Origin: Treponema sp.
GTDB lineage: Bacteria > Spirochaetota > Spirochaetia > Treponematales > Breznakiellaceae
Assembly: GCA_031268245.1 (NCBI GenBank)
Contig: JAIRXN010000217.1
Span: 1-11,926, forward strand
Length of the DNA: 11,926 nucleotides
Direction of reading: 5' to 3'
Positions 6,319 to 11,926 of this stretch are shown here, one piece after another (the stretch's first letter is position 1; each line of letters starts with the position of its first letter). A program made the position numbers and the translations under genes. A model generated the notes under the pieces. It was given only the letters and a program-made list of their open reading frames with translations, was not told the DNA's origin and searched no databases.

Positions 6319-6346
6319 TTGCAAAAAAAAACCGGATGGATACTAT
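6319..6346 (+). promoter_or_regulatory. Possible promoter of the MFS-HEAT gene
   Basis: TTGCAA (6319-6324) and TACTAT (6341-6346) each match consensus at four of six positions, with a 16-base spacer containing a run of A. Predicted initiation near 6353 would leave only about three bases before ATG 6356, which agrees with the lack of a convincing ribosome binding site there. This is the best candidate in a 99-bp spacer; confidence is modest. Confidence 0.35.
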
Positions 6347-6355
6347 GAAAGTAGT

Positions 6356-8641
6356 ATGCCGCAGATAAATCTTTCACCCTACCGCCTGAGCAAGGCGCGG
6401 AGCGTCTATAATCTGTTTAATGTTTTCAACTCTCTTTCCTGGAATTTCCTTGTAGGGAGTATCGTCACTCTTTTTGCCATGAGGATGAAGGCTTCGTCCA
6501 CCTACATCGGCCTTTTGAATGCGGTTCTCTATGTATCCTTCTTCTTCCTTCCTGTGGGGAAACTTCTTGCCAGACGTTTTTCCATCATCGGAATCTTCAG
6601 CTTTGCCTGGACATGGAGGGCGCTTTGCATGCTGCCGGTGGTCTTCGCCCCCTTTGCCGCCATGGCAGGCCGCCGGGATCTGGCTCTGGGACTGCTCCTC
6701 CTGGGGGTTGCCCTCTTCCATATCATCCGGGGCATTGGGATGATCGGCAACAACCCCATCCTGAGCCTCATGGCTACCGGCCCCGATCGGGGCAGCTACA
6801 TGACCCAGATCCAGATCATCAACAGCGCGGTGGGGATGATGTCGGGATTTGTGGTAGCCATACTTCTGGGCAGGGAGCCCCCTCTCTTCCTCTACTCCGT
6901 CATCATGGCGGGGGGCATTGCTACCGGCATCGCTTCGGGCGTGCTGATGCGGAAGGTTCCCGAACCGCCCTCAGATGAAGACGGCAAAAAAGTAAAATTT
7001 GCCGGTATCTTCAAACAGGCAATGGCAAAACCGGAACTAAGGCAGTTTGTGTTGATTCTCTTCATTGTAGCAATGGTATCCGGGGTTTCCAGGGCTTTTA
7101 TCATGGTGTATTCCCGCGAGGTCTTTAATCAGAACGACGGCATGGTATCCCTCTACACCGTTTTCGGAGGACTGGGAACCCTGATGATCGGGCTGCTCAT
7201 CAAATTCTTTGTAGACCGCGTCGGCGCCAAGCCGATCTTCATCATCACGATAATCCTGGGCCTCGTGAGTATGTTTCCCATCGTATTCTTTCCCCGCGCT
7301 CAGTTGGATAACATTACCGGCGTAATCCTCTTTCTTACCTTCCTCTTTTTTATGATGAATTTCGGTTTCCTCGGTGCGGAAGGAATTGCGCAAACCTACT
7401 TTTTGGCGCTGGTACCTTCGGAACTGATGATGGACATGGGGATTCTCTACTTCCTCATCTTCGGAATCTCCGGCGCCAGCGGTTCCTTTCTGGGCGGCTT
7501 GCTTCTTGACGCCATGACCGGAGCCGGACTTTCCCAGTTTATGGCCTTCAAGATTTTTTATGTCATCCTGATTTTTTTTACAGGACTTGCCCTCTTCTTC
7601 ACCCGGAAACTTACCCCGCTGGGCGCCCTGCCTTTCAAAGGCGCGCTGGAAGTGATGTTCTCCTACCGCGATCTTCGGGCCATATCTCTTTTGGACAAGC
7701 TCAACAGGACCAGTAGTTCCGATGAAGAAGAGGCTCTACTGGGCGCCCTGCACGAAACCCCTTCCCAGCTTGCCATCAAAGGACTCCTGGAGAGGGCTGA
7801 ATCTCCACGCCTTGACATACGCCTTGAAGCTTTCAGAGCCATGGAGAAGCTCAAGCGTTTGAATGAAGATGCGGTAAAGGCCCTGATTGCCGATCTGGTA
7901 AACAGTCCTTACACCACAGCCTATATTTCCGCCCGGATTCTGGGAAATCACCGTATCTATTCGGCCATTCCGCTGCTCCGGGAACTGGCTCTTTCCACCG
8001 ATTACATGCTCGCCGGTGAGGCGATCATTGCCCTTGCCCGGCTTGAGGATGAAGCCTTCCGTCCGCAGATCGAGAGTATCATTCTCAGAACAGAGAACCC
8101 CCGGCTCAAGATCATGGGGGTGGAGGCCTTCGGTATCTACCGTTCACCCAATTCACTTTCCGTGCTGCTGGATATTCTCAAGGCGGCCGATCCTCCCCCC
8201 TACCTGCGGGATGAGGTTTCTCTGGCAATGGCGGCCATTCTTGACACCCAGAACCAGTTCTACAAACTCCTTGTCCGTTTCCGGGAGGATGAAAGCCAGG
8301 CCGCCACACTCGTCATGGATGAGGCCGAATCGGCTTTCGAGTATTACAATACTAATCTGGGCCGTTCAAACCGGTGTAAGAAGAAGGCGGGACTGACGGC
8401 CCTTTCTCACGCGGCAAAGAATATTCAGGCTGCAGCTTCCGCCTTTGTACGGGACGAAAACGGACGCCTTTTCTACCGCTGGATTCTCGATCTTCCCGAT
8501 CAGTTGGCGGCAACGGTAACACGGGTGGTGCTTTCCGAAGCGGTTCTGGACGACGAACTCAGTTCCTATAACCGCCTCAAGCTTCTTATCGTGCACTGGG
8601 CAACCCGCCAACTGCGGGTGTGGACAAATCTTTTGAGATAG
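6356..8641 (+). CDS. MFS transporter-like membrane protein with large HEAT-like C-terminal domain
   Basis: 761 residues, nearly twice a normal MFS carrier. Residues 1 to about 415 contain many hydrophobic helices typical of the major facilitator fold, with a polar central loop at KVPEPPSDEDGKKVKF. From about 416 the chain is soluble. Residues 456-630 consist of paired amphipathic helices with HEAT/PBS-lyase-type spacing, for example PSQLAIKGLLERAESPRLDI, DAVKALIADLVNSPYTTAYI and FRPQIESIILRTENPRLKIM. Residues about 630-761 are further helical sequence without a recognised domain. The HEAT part probably faces the cytoplasm as a protein-binding platform, so the protein may be a sensor or scaffold and not a plain carrier (inference). 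The ATG has only a weak GAAAG upstream. It is transcribed divergently from the FMN-binding gene. Specific function unknown. Confidence 0.82.
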   Translation: MPQINLSPYRLSKARSVYNLFNVFNSLSWNFLVGSIVTLFAMRMKASSTYIGLLNAVLYVSFFFLPVGKLLARRFSIIGIFSFAWTWRALCMLPVVFAPFAAMAGRRDLALGLLLLGVALFHIIRGIGMIGNNPILSLMATGPDRGSYMTQIQIINSAVGMMSGFVVAILLGREPPLFLYSVIMAGGIATGIASGVLMRKVPEPPSDEDGKKVKFAGIFKQAMAKPELRQFVLILFIVAMVSGVSRAFIMVYSREVFNQNDGMVSLYTVFGGLGTLMIGLLIKFFVDRVGAKPIFIITIILGLVSMFPIVFFPRAQLDNITGVILFLTFLFFMMNFGFLGAEGIAQTYFLALVPSELMMDMGILYFLIFGISGASGSFLGGLLLDAMTGAGLSQFMAFKIFYVILIFFTGLALFFTRKLTPLGALPFKGALEVMFSYRDLRAISLLDKLNRTSSSDEEEALLGALHETPSQLAIKGLLERAESPRLDIRLEAFRAMEKLKRLNEDAVKALIADLVNSPYTTAYISARILGNHRIYSAIPLLRELALSTDYMLAGEAIIALARLEDEAFRPQIESIILRTENPRLKIMGVEAFGIYRSPNSLSVLLDILKAADPPPYLRDEVSLAMAAILDTQNQFYKLLVRFREDESQAATLVMDEAESAFEYYNTNLGRSNRCKKKAGLTALSHAAKNIQAAASAFVRDENGRLFYRWILDLPDQLAATVTRVVLSEAVLDDELSSYNRLKLLIVHWATRQLRVWTNLLR

Positions 8642-8667
8642 CACCCGGATCAGGGTAATTCGTTGCC

Positions 8668-8696
8668 TTGACACTTTTCCCCGGATTCTATAGTAT
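8668..8696 (+). promoter_or_regulatory. Strong sigma-70-type promoter for rpmB
   Basis: A perfect TTGACA (8668-8673) is followed after 17 bases by TAGTAT (8691-8696); TATAGT two bases earlier (8689-8694) is an alternative -10. Initiation near 8702 gives a leader of about 49 bases that holds a small GCCC-TTTTG-GGGC hairpin (8719-8731) just ahead of the ribosome binding site AAGGAAGG (8737-8744). The hairpin could matter for control of L28 translation, but that is a guess. Confidence 0.65.
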
Positions 8697-8750
8697 GTGA
8701 TTTCTCTACCGAATTTTCGCCCTTTTGGGGCTTTGTAAGGAAGGATTGTT

Positions 8751-8942
8751 ATGTCAAGGACTTGCGATATTTGCGGCAAACACACGGTTAGCGGAAACAC
8801 GGTAAGCCATGCCAAGAACCGCCGCCGCCGTACCTGGAAACCTAACCTCGTCAAGATAAAGACTGAAATCGGGGGAACCACGGTTACCCTTAAAATCTGT
8901 GCCCGCTGCCTGAAAAGCGATCTTGTAACAAAAAAAGTCTGA
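8751..8942 (+). CDS. rpmB: 50S ribosomal protein L28 (bL28)
   Basis: 63 residues, the usual length for compact bL28. It is a structural protein of the large ribosomal subunit. MSRTCDICGK and the basic run NRRRRTWKPNL are the family signature. C5-x-x-C8 and C50-x-x-C53 form the four-cysteine zinc ribbon found in the zinc-containing (C+) form of the protein. It starts at an ATG six bases after AAGGAAGG. It has its own promoter, stands alone, and is separated from the convergent OmpA-family gene by a hairpin. Confidence 0.97.
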   Translation: MSRTCDICGKHTVSGNTVSHAKNRRRRTWKPNLVKIKTEIGGTTVTLKICARCLKSDLVTKKV

Positions 8943-8952
8943 AGGGGAATAA

Positions 8953-8985
8953 GGATGTCCCAAAACCTGAAGTTTTGGAACATCC
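8953..8985. terminator. Hairpin between convergent rpmB and OmpA genes; member of the GTTCC repeat family
   Basis: ggatgtcccaaaac (8953-8966) pairs with gttttggaacatcc (8972-8985) at 13 of 14 positions around a 5-base loop. It begins 11 bases after the rpmB stop and ends 10 bases before the OmpA stop on the other strand, with T-rich sequence on its right (tttattttt), so it may end transcription from both sides. The ccaaaac/gttttgg core is shared with the hairpins at 128-158 and 205-243, which makes it a repeat copy used as a terminator. Confidence 0.55.
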
Positions 8986-8995
8986 CCGGATCGGT

Positions 8996-9910
8996 TTATT
9001 TTTGCAGATAGAATTCTACACGGCGGTTCTGCCACCAATTGTCCCGGTCATCATAGTTAACCAGGGGGTTGCTGATACCCTTGCCCGTTGAGGAAAGACG
9101 ACTACCGTCAACACCGGCGGCTACAAGCATCCTGGAAATTACCTGCGCCCGCTGTTCGCTCACCGTGCCGCTTGCGTTTTCACTTTCTTCCTCAGCCGTC
9201 CTGGCCGCAGTACCGGGGGCGTTTACCGGATTGGCATGGCCTTCCACCTGTACCTTGTAATCGGGGAATTTGTTCAGACCGGCGGCAATACGCTGCACAA
9301 CCCGCTCATTGTTCCTGATCGTAGCGGCAGGGAGATTCTCAAAATCCGCCGCATCTGACCTGAAAACGATGCTGGGCACTTGAATCTGCAAACGCCCGTC
9401 CCTCGTTCTTATTACCAGAACATCAACCTGGATCTTCCCGGTAACAGGCTCGCTGATCTTTCCCCCCGCTTCGGTAACGGTAAAGACATAGGGATAATCG
9501 GTGGCGGACTGAACCAGTTCCTGCTGATCGGAACGACCGTCCCAATTCTGCCGGGCCGGAGGAGCGCCATCGCCTCCGAAATGCTTGAACACCGCCGTAC
9601 TGCCCGAAACTTCAGGCTGCAGAATATCGAAAGTCCATGAAGCCGCCTGGCCTCCCCTGACACCGAGCAGGATACTGAGCTGATCGTTCTCCCCGTCACC
9701 GTCGGGGCTGAAAAGTACAGGCTCAAAAGAAACATCCAGTGAAATGGGGCCGTCACTCGACGGAGGCGGCGGTGGGGGCGGAGGGGGTGGCGGCGGAGCC
9801 TCTTCAGCCGGCGGAGAGGCAGGAGCCGGGGCCGGAGCGCTGCCGCAGGCAACGAAAGCAGCAACAAAAAATAAAACAATAAATATGCTTACTATTGCGG
9901 ATATTTTCAC
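8996..9910 (-). CDS. OmpA-family peptidoglycan-associated lipoprotein with polyproline linker
   Basis: 304 residues, starting with GTG 9910 (plus-strand cac) after AAGGAG eight bases upstream. Residues 3-21 are a signal sequence and C22 in AFVACGS the likely lipidated cysteine. A Pro/Ala-rich linker follows, including twelve consecutive prolines (39-50). Residues about 56-165 resemble an Ig-like FlgD/CHU_C-type domain, with the loop FSPDGDGEND (67-76) that could bind calcium, and WDGR (123-126). Residues about 172-304 are an OmpA C-terminal domain: VEGHANP (222-228), SEQRA (251-255) and the closing NRRVEFYL (295-302). The usual Asp of GHTD, which contacts peptidoglycan, is Asn here, while the Arg of SEQRA is kept. 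It probably tethers an envelope layer to peptidoglycan from the periplasm. It is monocistronic, with a promoter at 9947-9975. Confidence 0.88.
   Translation of the reverse strand: MKISAIVSIFIVLFFVAAFVACGSAPAPAPASPPAEEAPPPPPPPPPPPPSSDGPISLDVSFEPVLFSPDGDGENDQLSILLGVRGGQAASWTFDILQPEVSGSTAVFKHFGGDGAPPARQNWDGRSDQQELVQSATDYPYVFTVTEAGGKISEPVTGKIQVDVLVIRTRDGRLQIQVPSIVFRSDAADFENLPAATIRNNERVVQRIAAGLNKFPDYKVQVEGHANPVNAPGTAARTAEEESENASGTVSEQRAQVISRMLVAAGVDGSRLSSTGKGISNPLVNYDDRDNWWQNRRVEFYLQK
9761..9796 (-). repeat. Run of twelve proline codons in the OmpA-family lipoprotein gene
   Basis: Thirty-six bases of GGN triplets on the plus strand read as twelve CCN codons on the coding strand, with all four third bases used. 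The mixed codons make strand slippage less likely than in a pure repeat. Such a run normally stalls ribosomes and needs elongation factor P. Confidence 0.85.
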
Positions 9911-9946
9911 GATCGATTCTCCTTATCAAATTTATTTCTGTATCTA

Positions 9947-9975
9947 ACTATAGTATATTCTGAAATACAAAGCAA
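9947..9975 (-). promoter_or_regulatory. Promoter of the OmpA-family lipoprotein gene
   Basis: On the minus strand TTGCTT (9975-9970) and TATAGT (9952-9947) are separated by exactly 17 bases. Initiation near 9940 gives a leader of about 30 bases that includes the ribosome binding site. An overlapping TATACT (9957-9952) has no suitably placed -35 box. Confidence 0.5.
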
Positions 9976-10031
9976 CTCCCGCTGTTTTGAAAGCCCTTAC
10001 GAATGAAGAACTCCGGGGCATGTATCCGGAC

Positions 10032-11219
10032 CTATATCTTCCTGAAACCTGCAACCCGTGCGGATGCGGTAACGTTGAGAGGCGACCTTTCCCCCCGCGA
10101 CAGATACTGATAGCCCAGACCTGCGATCATGGCGCCGTTATCCCCGCAAAGTTCCGGGGGAGGGAAGACACAAACAAGATCCTTTCTTCCGGCAAGCCGG
10201 GCGCGGAGCAGGGAATTAGCGGCAACCCCTCCGCCTGCAACAATGGTATGAAGACCTGTGTCTTCCACGGCATTGAAGAGGGCCCGGAGCAGTATCTCCA
10301 CGGCGGTCTTTTGGAAAGAGGCGGCAATATCTGCATGTATCCCTCCGGGCAGCGAACCTTGCCCGCCGGCAAGGGGCAGTGAGCCGGAAGCCGGCTGTAC
10401 GATACCGCTCTCTGTAGGAGCCGCCTTTACCCGGAACTGTTCAAGCTGGTTTATCACTGCGGTCTTGAGGCCCGAATAAGATACATCGTAACGGTGATAT
10501 TCCCGCCGCAGACCCGGTGAACTGTCCTCTTTTTTAAGAGAGGAACCTTCGTTCCGGCAGGCCCGGTTGTGTGTTCCCATTTTGGGCATGGGAAATTTAA
10601 AGGCTCCTTCATCCCCCTGTTTTGCCAGCCTGTCTATGGCCGCACCACCCGGATAACCAAAGCCGTAATACTTTGCCACCTTGTCAAAGGCTTCTCCAAC
10701 CGCGTCATCAATGCTGGCTCCCAAAACAGTAATGTTATCAAAATCATCAACACGGCAGATTATCGAATGCCCGCCTGAAACCAGGAGGCCCAGGAAGGGA
10801 TACTCGGGCCGGACGCCGGGCATCAAAGTTCCGCTGCCGTCTTCCCCCGGCAATTCAAGACGGGAAGCATAGAGGTGAGCCAGCATGTGGTCAACAGCAA
10901 TAAAGGGAAGATTGCGGGCCCAGGCAAAGGCCTTGGCAAAGCTAAGACCTACAAGGAGGGAACCGAGGAGCCCCGGATGGGCGGTGGCAGCCACTCCCCC
11001 TATGGATTCAACTCCGGCGCCGGCGCGGTCAAGAGCCTCTTTTGCCACGGCATAGATCCACTCCGTATGTTTGCGACTGGCAATCTCCGGAACCACTCCG
11101 TTGTATTCCGCATGAAAAGGAATCTGTGTAGCCACCACATTGGAGAGAATACGGCGGCCGTCTTCCACCACGGCGGCGGCGCATTCATCACAGGAGGACT
11201 CTATACCCAGAACTTTCAT
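10032..11219 (-). CDS. tsaD: tRNA N6-threonylcarbamoyladenosine (t6A37) transferase TsaD
   Basis: 395 residues, about 50 longer than usual. TsaD transfers the threonylcarbamoyl group from threonylcarbamoyl-AMP to A37 of ANN-decoding tRNAs, working with TsaB and TsaE, neither of which is in this window. Visible features are LGIESSCDEC (4-13), SRKHTEW (48-54), the metal site H111-M-L-A-H115, LLVSGGHS (145-152), GEAFDKVAKYYGFGYPGG (175-192), SGLKTAV (249-255), AGGGVAANSLLR (328-339) and CGDN with metal ligand D360. Two low-complexity insertions, at about 214-244 and 263-294, account for the extra length and lie next to the SGLKTA segment. The usual TxGPGL is AHPGLLG here. The ATG follows GGAG by six bases and overlaps the stop of the upstream deacetylase gene as ATGA, implying coupled translation. 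Confidence 0.95.
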   Translation of the reverse strand: MKVLGIESSCDECAAAVVEDGRRILSNVVATQIPFHAEYNGVVPEIASRKHTEWIYAVAKEALDRAGAGVESIGGVAATAHPGLLGSLLVGLSFAKAFAWARNLPFIAVDHMLAHLYASRLELPGEDGSGTLMPGVRPEYPFLGLLVSGGHSIICRVDDFDNITVLGASIDDAVGEAFDKVAKYYGFGYPGGAAIDRLAKQGDEGAFKFPMPKMGTHNRACRNEGSSLKKEDSSPGLRREYHRYDVSYSGLKTAVINQLEQFRVKAAPTESGIVQPASGSLPLAGGQGSLPGGIHADIAASFQKTAVEILLRALFNAVEDTGLHTIVAGGGVAANSLLRARLAGRKDLVCVFPPPELCGDNGAMIAGLGYQYLSRGERSPLNVTASARVAGFRKI

Positions 11220-11926
11220 TTTTTGCTCCGAATGAGGGCAGAGGCGGTAGAAAAACTGTAACCCTGCTCGAGAAGCCGGGGGTAAAGCTCCGTCAAAACC
11301 GGAGCCAGCGCGGGAGACCAGGCATGGCCTATCATCACCACCGAGCCCTTCTGCACCGCCTTTTTAAGACCCTCTTCTATGTAATGAATCATTGACGCCC
11401 TGTCCTGCTCGTTATCGATAAAAATATCCCGTTCCCCGATGTCAATACCCAGCCGCTGCGCCGTATTGGGCACTGCAGTAGCGGCAGTCGTTCTTGAATC
11501 AAGAAAATATATCCCCTGTTCCCGGCAGAGAGCAAGTACGGTTTCCATCATATCGCCATCTTCGGTGATCCTGGAACCCTGGTGGTTATTCATACCCGCA
11601 ATAGAGCCTATTCCGGCAATGTTGGTCTCTATCACCGTGCGTATGTCCTCAGGACCCATACCCGTGTAGAGGGCTCCCGGCCCGGGATTCTGCCCGCCGA
11701 GAGCCTCCATCGGCTGATGGAGAAAAACTTCCTTTCCCGCTTTGCGGATCATACTGGCCGCCTCTGCGGAATGGGGCAAACCGGGAAGTACGGCAATAGT
11801 AAGGGGGCCCGGATACCTGAGAAAGGGCTCCAGTTCCCGGAGATTATTCCCCGCATCGTCAATAACAAAAACCACAGTTCCCCGGCCCTTGGGAGGAATT
11901 TCGGGCCGCGCCGCAGGAGTCTGCCG
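11216..11926 (-). CDS. Divergent polysaccharide deacetylase family protein (5' end beyond the window)
   Basis: About 236 C-terminal residues are visible; the frame stays open to position 11926 through a Pro-rich stretch (PAARPEIPPKGRGTVVFVID), so the start lies outside the window and an internal GTG at 11875 is not the real start. The deacetylase-like barrel shows VFVIDDAGNN, LTIAVLPGLPHS, FLHQPMEA, GMNNHQGSRITED, FLDSRTTAATAVPNTAQ, RDIFIDN and a final GSVVMIGHAW, all conserved in the divergent polysaccharide deacetylase (YibQ-like) family. The Pro-rich segment suggests a linker from an N-terminal anchor or signal outside view. A role on an extracytoplasmic glycan is suggested by the fold, but the true substrate of this family is unsettled. 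It overlaps tsaD by 4 bp. Confidence 0.85.
   Translation of the reverse strand, partial: RQTPAARPEIPPKGRGTVVFVIDDAGNNLRELEPFLRYPGPLTIAVLPGLPHSAEAASMIRKAGKEVFLHQPMEALGGQNPGPGALYTGMGPEDIRTVIETNIAGIGSIAGMNNHQGSRITEDGDMMETVLALCREQGIYFLDSRTTAATAVPNTAQRLGIDIGERDIFIDNEQDRASMIHYIEEGLKKAVQKGSVVMIGHAWSPALAPVLTELYPRLLEQGYSFSTASALIRSKK

Noticed and set aside
6345..6368. Tiny seven-codon frame (MKVVCRR) overlapping the MFS-HEAT start
   Set aside because: It could be a leader peptide, but its start lies in the candidate -10 box and it has no ribosome binding site.
10012..10030. Small inverted repeat tccgg/ccgga as a tsaD terminator
   Set aside because: The stem is only 5 bp with a 9-base loop and no T tract follows on the minus strand.

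Overview
The window looks like chromosomal DNA from a spirochaete, most likely a Treponema-type organism. This is inferred from the gene mix: a bL28 gene with a four-cysteine zinc site, lipoproteins with loose spirochaete-style lipoboxes, an OmpA-like protein with GHANP in place of GHTD, an MFS protein with a HEAT-like tail, and fairly GC-rich genes set between AT-rich spacers. No species can be named from the sequence alone. I found no tRNA, rRNA, CRISPR array, transposase or phage gene.

Layout. Bases 1-354 carry no convincing gene. They hold a compact element of three hairpins with terminal inverted repeats (121-247) and a good promoter. Next comes a plus-strand sugar-metabolism block: split transketolase subunits A (355-1161) and B (1161-2096, stop and start overlapping as taATG), then a DeoR-family repressor (2165-2956). 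Its 3' end overlaps a minus-strand group that reads leftwards: FMN-binding lipoprotein-like protein (6256-5846), HIT protein (5800-5456), MFS transporter (5448-4204) and Gfo/Idh/MocA oxidoreductase (4193-2940). From a 99-bp divergent spacer a long MFS protein with a HEAT-like C-terminal half (6356-8641) reads rightwards, followed by rpmB (8751-8942) with its own strong promoter. The remaining genes are on the minus strand: an OmpA-family lipoprotein (9910-8996), tsaD (11219-10032) and, overlapping tsaD by 4 bp, the 3' part of a divergent polysaccharide deacetylase gene that runs off the right edge.

How the genes may work together. The transketolase pair, DeoR regulator, MFS transporter and dehydrogenase could form a module for uptake and breakdown of a sugar or polyol, with DeoR sensing a phosphorylated intermediate. 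The substrate cannot be read from the sequence. The right third is housekeeping and envelope: ribosomal protein L28, the t6A tRNA-modification enzyme TsaD, and two envelope proteins.

The most notable non-coding signal is a family of short palindromes built on GTTCCAAAAC / GTTTTGGAAC. It occurs as a 127-bp composite (121-247), as a 29-bp form in which the same two ends are directly fused (5817-5845), and as a simpler hairpin between the convergent rpmB and OmpA genes (8953-8985). Other points of interest are an apparently leaderless promoter for the HIT gene, a 21-bp operator-like palindrome in the divergent spacer, and adjoining C7 and A7 tracts inside a possible deoR promoter.
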